64,000 nucleotides of DNA. Source: Coptis chinensis (taxonomy: Eukaryota > Streptophyta > Magnoliopsida > Ranunculales > Ranunculaceae). The position numbers were made by a program, and so were the translations under genes. This document shows positions 60,204 through 64,000 of this stretch, piece by piece; positions within the stretch are counted from its first letter, which is position 1; the number at the start of each line of letters is the position of its first letter. Location of the stretch: contig CM027378.1 in assembly GCA_015680905.1 (NCBI GenBank), positions 15,621,001-15,685,000 of the forward strand, in the 5' to 3' direction. The notes under the pieces are model-generated. The model worked only from the letters and a program-made list of their open reading frames with translations. It searched no databases and was not told the DNA's origin.

Positions 60204-61027
60204 TGGGAAAAGCGGGCATATTCGTCCCGCGAGACTACTAAAATCTATAAAGCAACCGCTTTGAATCTGAGTTGTGGCTCTAGATTATGTGAGGTCAGAG
60301 TTAAATTTGGCCGATACTCTGACAAAACTGCTTAACAGGAGACAAGTGGTTGAAACGTCGAAGGGGATGGGACTTTTGCCTTAGATAGAGGGCGACACTG
60401 ACGGCAACCCCACCTATGTGATTGGAGATCCCATGAAATAGGTTTAAAGGGAAAAAAAGTCACCTCGTCGCTCTGGTATGCTATTGTCTTTCTTTGAGAC
60501 GTCCCACCCTATGACTAGATAGCATTTTTTTTTTGTATACTTTGTATAACTTGAATGACAATGAAAAAGGATGAGTTATTTTACTCTTATTGGAATCCAT
60601 AGTCCATTATTTTTTATGAGATAGTGTATTTTAACTGCAATGTACACTTGATGGATATCCACCTACGTGAATGTAGAACTGGGTCGGTTCTTATGAGTAT
60701 TTAGGCAAGTACTCTAGAGCATTCATGGAACACAGGCAGCGCAGGGGCCAAAAAGCACAACACTGCAGAACAGGCATATAATGAAAGAGCAATATGGGTG
60801 CATGTGATCTATTTTACTACAAGGGAATGTTGGTTCAAAGATTTTTTAGTCCACCACTTTCACGTATTATAAGACATGTTATCCTATGACTGGTTCAAGC
60901 CCGTAAAGCACCAGTATCTTATGCATTGTTTTTTCGATTCTCTCTGGCATTTCGTTAACCTATTTATTTTGTAATATCCTATTTCAAAATAGTGGGGGAC
61001 TATTAGTATTTTGAAATAGTTGGAGAT

Positions 61028-61843
61028 TGTTGGAATCTCTATGAGTATTTCGAAATACTAGTGTGTGTGTGGAAAGTAGAGGAGATGAACAAAGTGTATT
61101 CTCTCCACTTTAGTGCATTGTGGATAGTCCCACATTGGTTAACCACCACTAGCAAGTGAGGTATATGAGGAATTCCTCTACCATAAGGGCGTTCCCTTAG
61201 GGTACAAATGCTTTTGTGTTAGGAGGGAGGATTCACCCAAAGCCACACGCGCGCGCGCCTGCCCACACCGCACCGCGCCGAGTCGAGTCGTGTCGGGTCA
61301 GGTTTGGGTTTGGGCTTGGGCTTGGGCTTACTATCTAGTGAGTAGTGGCTTACCAATTGCCTAAACTTGTTTTGCTTCAGTAGCAAGTTTCGGTGGGTGT
61401 CCTATTACGAGTTGGTTTCTGCTTCCTTATCTGTTTGTGAAACCGACTTTGAGCAGTCCTTCTCATATCTGGAAACCGACCGACCTAACCTCTATATAAA
61501 CACTGTTGTGCGTCCATAGAGAGGTATCCCAGAGACAGCAACAAACACACAAAACCAGAACTCATTCCAGAGAAAGAGAGAACTTGACCTCATCCTATTC
61601 ATTTTCTCTTCTTCCTGTCAGCTGCCAGAGAGAGTTGTATTGCTATTCTAGAGGGTAGTATGTTCTACTGCAAAGTCAGACTGCTGTTAACCATTGAATT
61701 ATGTGAGGAAGACGCCACTGATGCCTTTTTACACCATTGAAAGGGGCAAAATCTTTCCTTAAGGACAGCCTAATCCGTGCCTTGGTTATTACCTATTAAT
61801 TCTGTCCTTGTCACTTTATTGTTTTCTTTATTCGCATACAACA
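61028..61843 (+). repeat. Copia 3' LTR, 816 bp
   Basis: Starts TGTTGGAATC and ends ATACAACA. It is about 200 bp longer than the 5' LTR because of several indels, and includes a CACACGCGCGCGCGCC tract. Shared blocks (GGTATATGAGGAATTCCTC, GAAACCGACCGACC) are close to identical, so most of the difference is in indels. Confidence 0.93.
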
Positions 61844-61848
61844 TGATT

Positions 61849-63857
61849 CACCCAATCCTTATGTAGATATATATGGTTCAGTTTCATTTTTGGACATGAA
61901 CAACGAACAGAACAAGCAGGTGGGCCGTGGGGGGCATCTCGCCCCTGATCTTACCGTTTTCTCCACAAGAATTGTGCATGAATACACTGCTCAGATGCAA
62001 ATTAGTATGCAACGTAAAATAGAGTATATATTGATTAAATTAGGGAAACGTATGATGTATCTAACATATAACTATTAAAAAGTTACTAGTACAACTGTAC
62101 AAGTGAATATTAAGCTATTGTATGGTCCCTAACAACATTATCATACAAACATGTTTTTTACTGAATATTGATCTGATGAGTCTATATTTCATCAGTACAC
62201 TTCGGGCTTGATTTAGTGCTTAATATCATCCATTAGTTAAGGCCGGCCTTAATTAATTGGATGATTGACTTGGAAGTGATCGATAGTTAGTCGACAGGTA
62301 TCTAGATATTGGCCCATTCCAGATTTAAAAACCATTACACTAGAACATTTAAACTTTTAAAGCTTCAGGTAGCTAGCTAGCTAGGCAAGACTAGCGATTT
62401 CATTTGAACTTTAAAAACCGTCGTATTCATTCTGCCATTTGTTGTATGCATTCCCATTACGGGAATCATATTTTTCTATCGGAATCCGCTGAGAAAAGTG
62501 TTACACCCCTTGCATTTGGGTTTGCTTTTGATTTGCTCAATAATCAATACAAGGCACTTTTCTTTCCTTCAGAAAAAACATACAAGGTACTTTCTTTCAA
62601 TTCGATTCCCGTGTATTTCAGTTCCTTCATGCGTCATAGCCTTTCTTTAATTTCCCATGTACACAAGATAATACTAAAGCGTCTGCTTGAAACACATCAA
62701 TGATGTTCTTCGGCTTGAAAACAAGCTTTACGAGGATTATAGGCATCCTTGTCTAAATTTGTCCACAAAATTTTGAAACTTTCAACTTCCGAGAGATTGA
62801 TACTAAATTACTAAGCTCCTATTTTTATTTTTATTATTTTGCTAAAGGGTAATTGTATTAAGCAAAAATGGAAAAAAAATGTTACATTTACATCCAGGTG
62901 CCCTCCTGATCGATCAGCTTGTTTTCAAGACCAAATGCCTGCAAAGTTGCTAACTCCTACATGGTATTGTTCATTGTACCACCTGGTAGGCTTCTAATAT
63001 AGCTTTTCTGATCTGTAGCCTAACAAAGCCTTCCTTCTTCGCCTGCATCCCATCATAAGCGGCTAGACAGGATAAAACCAAAGCACAAACGATTGAGTTG
63101 TGACAATGTAAGTAAGCAGGCCGGTTTCATAAACAATTGCTTAATTTTGAACCTCCTAGCATAGGATCAACACATTGCTCTCTCCTTTTCCCTAACAAAA
63201 TTAAAACATGCAAGAGAATTAGAGACCACAACAGCTCCACACTAGTTTCCATAATATTTCTATCTCATTAGAAAAATGATAGCTCGAACAGCAATGAGCC
63301 CTCTCCGTCAACAAGTGTATTTTCTCGGGATATAGGTTGATCATTGGAAAGAACTAATCCAACTAGTTATTTTAAATTTTAGCTACAACTTCCAGCTAGA
63401 ACATTTTTTTTAAGAGTTCTTCTACGTATGAACTCAATAATATTCTAATTTTATTATATATTACTTCAGCAATATTTCAAGCAAACTTGAAAATCAGCAA
63501 TATTTCAAGCAAACCTGAAAATATTGACGTTTCTTTTTCCTGATAATGATTTTGGTTTTGGTATATACTCAATATGGGCATGAAGTACTAAAAACAACCA
63601 GGGAAAATTAGTTAAGATAGGTAAGAAAACATATATTTATCTGTATCAACCAAATACTAGCCTGCCTACCAACAAAAGCACACACAAATAGTTGGTCATG
63701 GTAAAAATAGTTAAAACTTAAATAGCTCCCTCCAAAGTTTTAGCAAAGTACTTGAAACGAAGTGCTCTAAATTAAGTAAGGAAGATCAATATATATTGTC
63801 ATGACTATATGATTGTACCACTTCATACTTTTCCTCTAAACTCAACTCGAAGAAAAG
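61849..63857. other. Upstream region of the polygalacturonase gene
   Basis: Mostly non-coding. On the minus strand 63080-62971 reads LAAYDGMQAKKEGFVRLQI and ends in a stop. The pattern recalls the helix of a LINE-type RNase H, so it may be a scrap of a third LINE (low confidence). A TATA-like CAATATATATTG at about 63788 precedes the gene start by about 70 bp. Confidence 0.4.
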
Positions 63858-64000
63858 ATGGCCTTGAGTAAGAATTACGTATATGTGATATGCTTATCAA
63901 GTTTGCTTATTTTCTCCCTAAAATTTGCTTTAGCAAATGCAAGGTCTAAACCATCTCCTGCCCCAGAAGCTGATTCACCAACCGCAACTCCAACTCCTAC
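63858..64000 (+). CDS. Polygalacturonase (GH28) gene, 5' end only
   Basis: ATG 63858 opens a frame that runs to the window edge. It encodes a secretory signal peptide (MALSKNYVYVICLSSLLIFS, then LKFALANA, with likely cleavage after ANA) followed by a Pro/Thr/Ala-rich segment (RSKPSPAPEADSPTATP). The same arrangement and wording (LANARSNPSPAPK) begins the GH28 pseudogene at 35.7 kb, which is why I call it polygalacturonase. The catalytic domain is outside the window. The product would act on pectin in the cell wall. Functional status cannot be judged from 47 codons, but no defect is seen. Confidence 0.75.
   Translation, partial: MALSKNYVYVICLSSLLIFSLKFALANARSKPSPAPEADSPTATPTP

Larger units (their letters stand above)
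55786..61843 (+). mobile_element. Ty1/copia LTR retrotransposon, decayed
   Basis: The 5' LTR starts TGTTGGAATC at 55786 and the 3' LTR ends TACAACA at 61843, with a perfect TSD TGATT at 55781-55785 and 61844-61848. The order gag, protease, integrase, RT, RNase H is that of copia. The coding region has many stops and frameshifts. The sequence right after the 5' LTR (AACTTAAGGAAAG) does not show the usual initiator-Met primer site TGGTATCAGAGC. A purine-rich AGTGGGGGACT lies before the 3' LTR. Confidence 0.95.

Noticed and set aside
1..64000. A bacterial or phage defence or secretion system
   Set aside because: Introns, plant transposon families and plant genes throughout. No operon-like gene packing or Shine-Dalgarno sites.

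Overview
The window is nuclear DNA from a flowering plant, probably a eudicot. It is AT-rich, has GT-AG introns, plant-type LINE, CACTA, Mutator, Ty3/gypsy and Ty1/copia elements, a polygalacturonase family member and a DUF3444 J-protein. Species cannot be read from the sequence. I found no prokaryotic operon, CRISPR array or rRNA/tRNA gene. Most of the 64 kb is nested, decayed transposons with a few host genes between them.

Region by region: (1) 1-4.3 kb, 3'-cut LINE on the minus strand with an intact ORF1 (DUF4283 plus CCHC) and a broken EN-RT ORF2. (2) 5057-8546, a CACTA element (TSD GAA) with no transposase but three exons of an Ulp1/C48-like protease. (3) 8.5-14.36 kb, retroelement remnants on the minus strand with two decayed plant-transposon ORFs that resemble the env-like or extra ORFs of Athila/Ogre-type elements. 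(4) 14362-25842, an 11.5 kb CACTA element (TSD AGA) with two gene sets, TNPD-like and Transposase_24-like, itself interrupted by a solo LTR at 18526-20209 (TSD CCGTC). (5) This CACTA sits inside the coding part of a Ty3/gypsy element whose gag-protease lies at 25.8-28.5 kb and whose LTR lies at 29082-33219. A 5'-truncated LINE (29282-31965, 17-bp TSD) sits inside that LTR. (6) 35.4-38.8 kb, a polygalacturonase pseudogene inside an inverted repeat. (7) 39892-46793, a Mutator-like element (9-bp TSD, roughly 220-bp TIRs) with a FAR1-type transposase, an exon matching the N-terminus of ELF3, an OTU-protease-like exon and the 3' exon of an unidentified small gene. (8) 48079-48432, a hAT-type MITE. 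(9) 49691-52132, an intact DnaJ/DUF3444 gene. (10) 55786-61843, a decayed copia element (TSD TGATT). (11) 63858 to the end, the 5' end of an apparently intact polygalacturonase paralogue.

Insertion order in the left nest: gypsy element first, then LINE-2 into its LTR and CACTA-2 into its coding region, then the solo LTR into the CACTA transposase. In two cases, removing the insert and one TSD copy restores the reading frame of the host element, which is strong internal proof of the boundaries.

The most notable object is the Mutator-like element. Its transposase transcript appears able to splice directly into a captured circadian-clock gene exon (ELF3-like), and it also carries an OTU-like domain. 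The intact-looking host genes are the J-protein and the polygalacturonase at the right edge.
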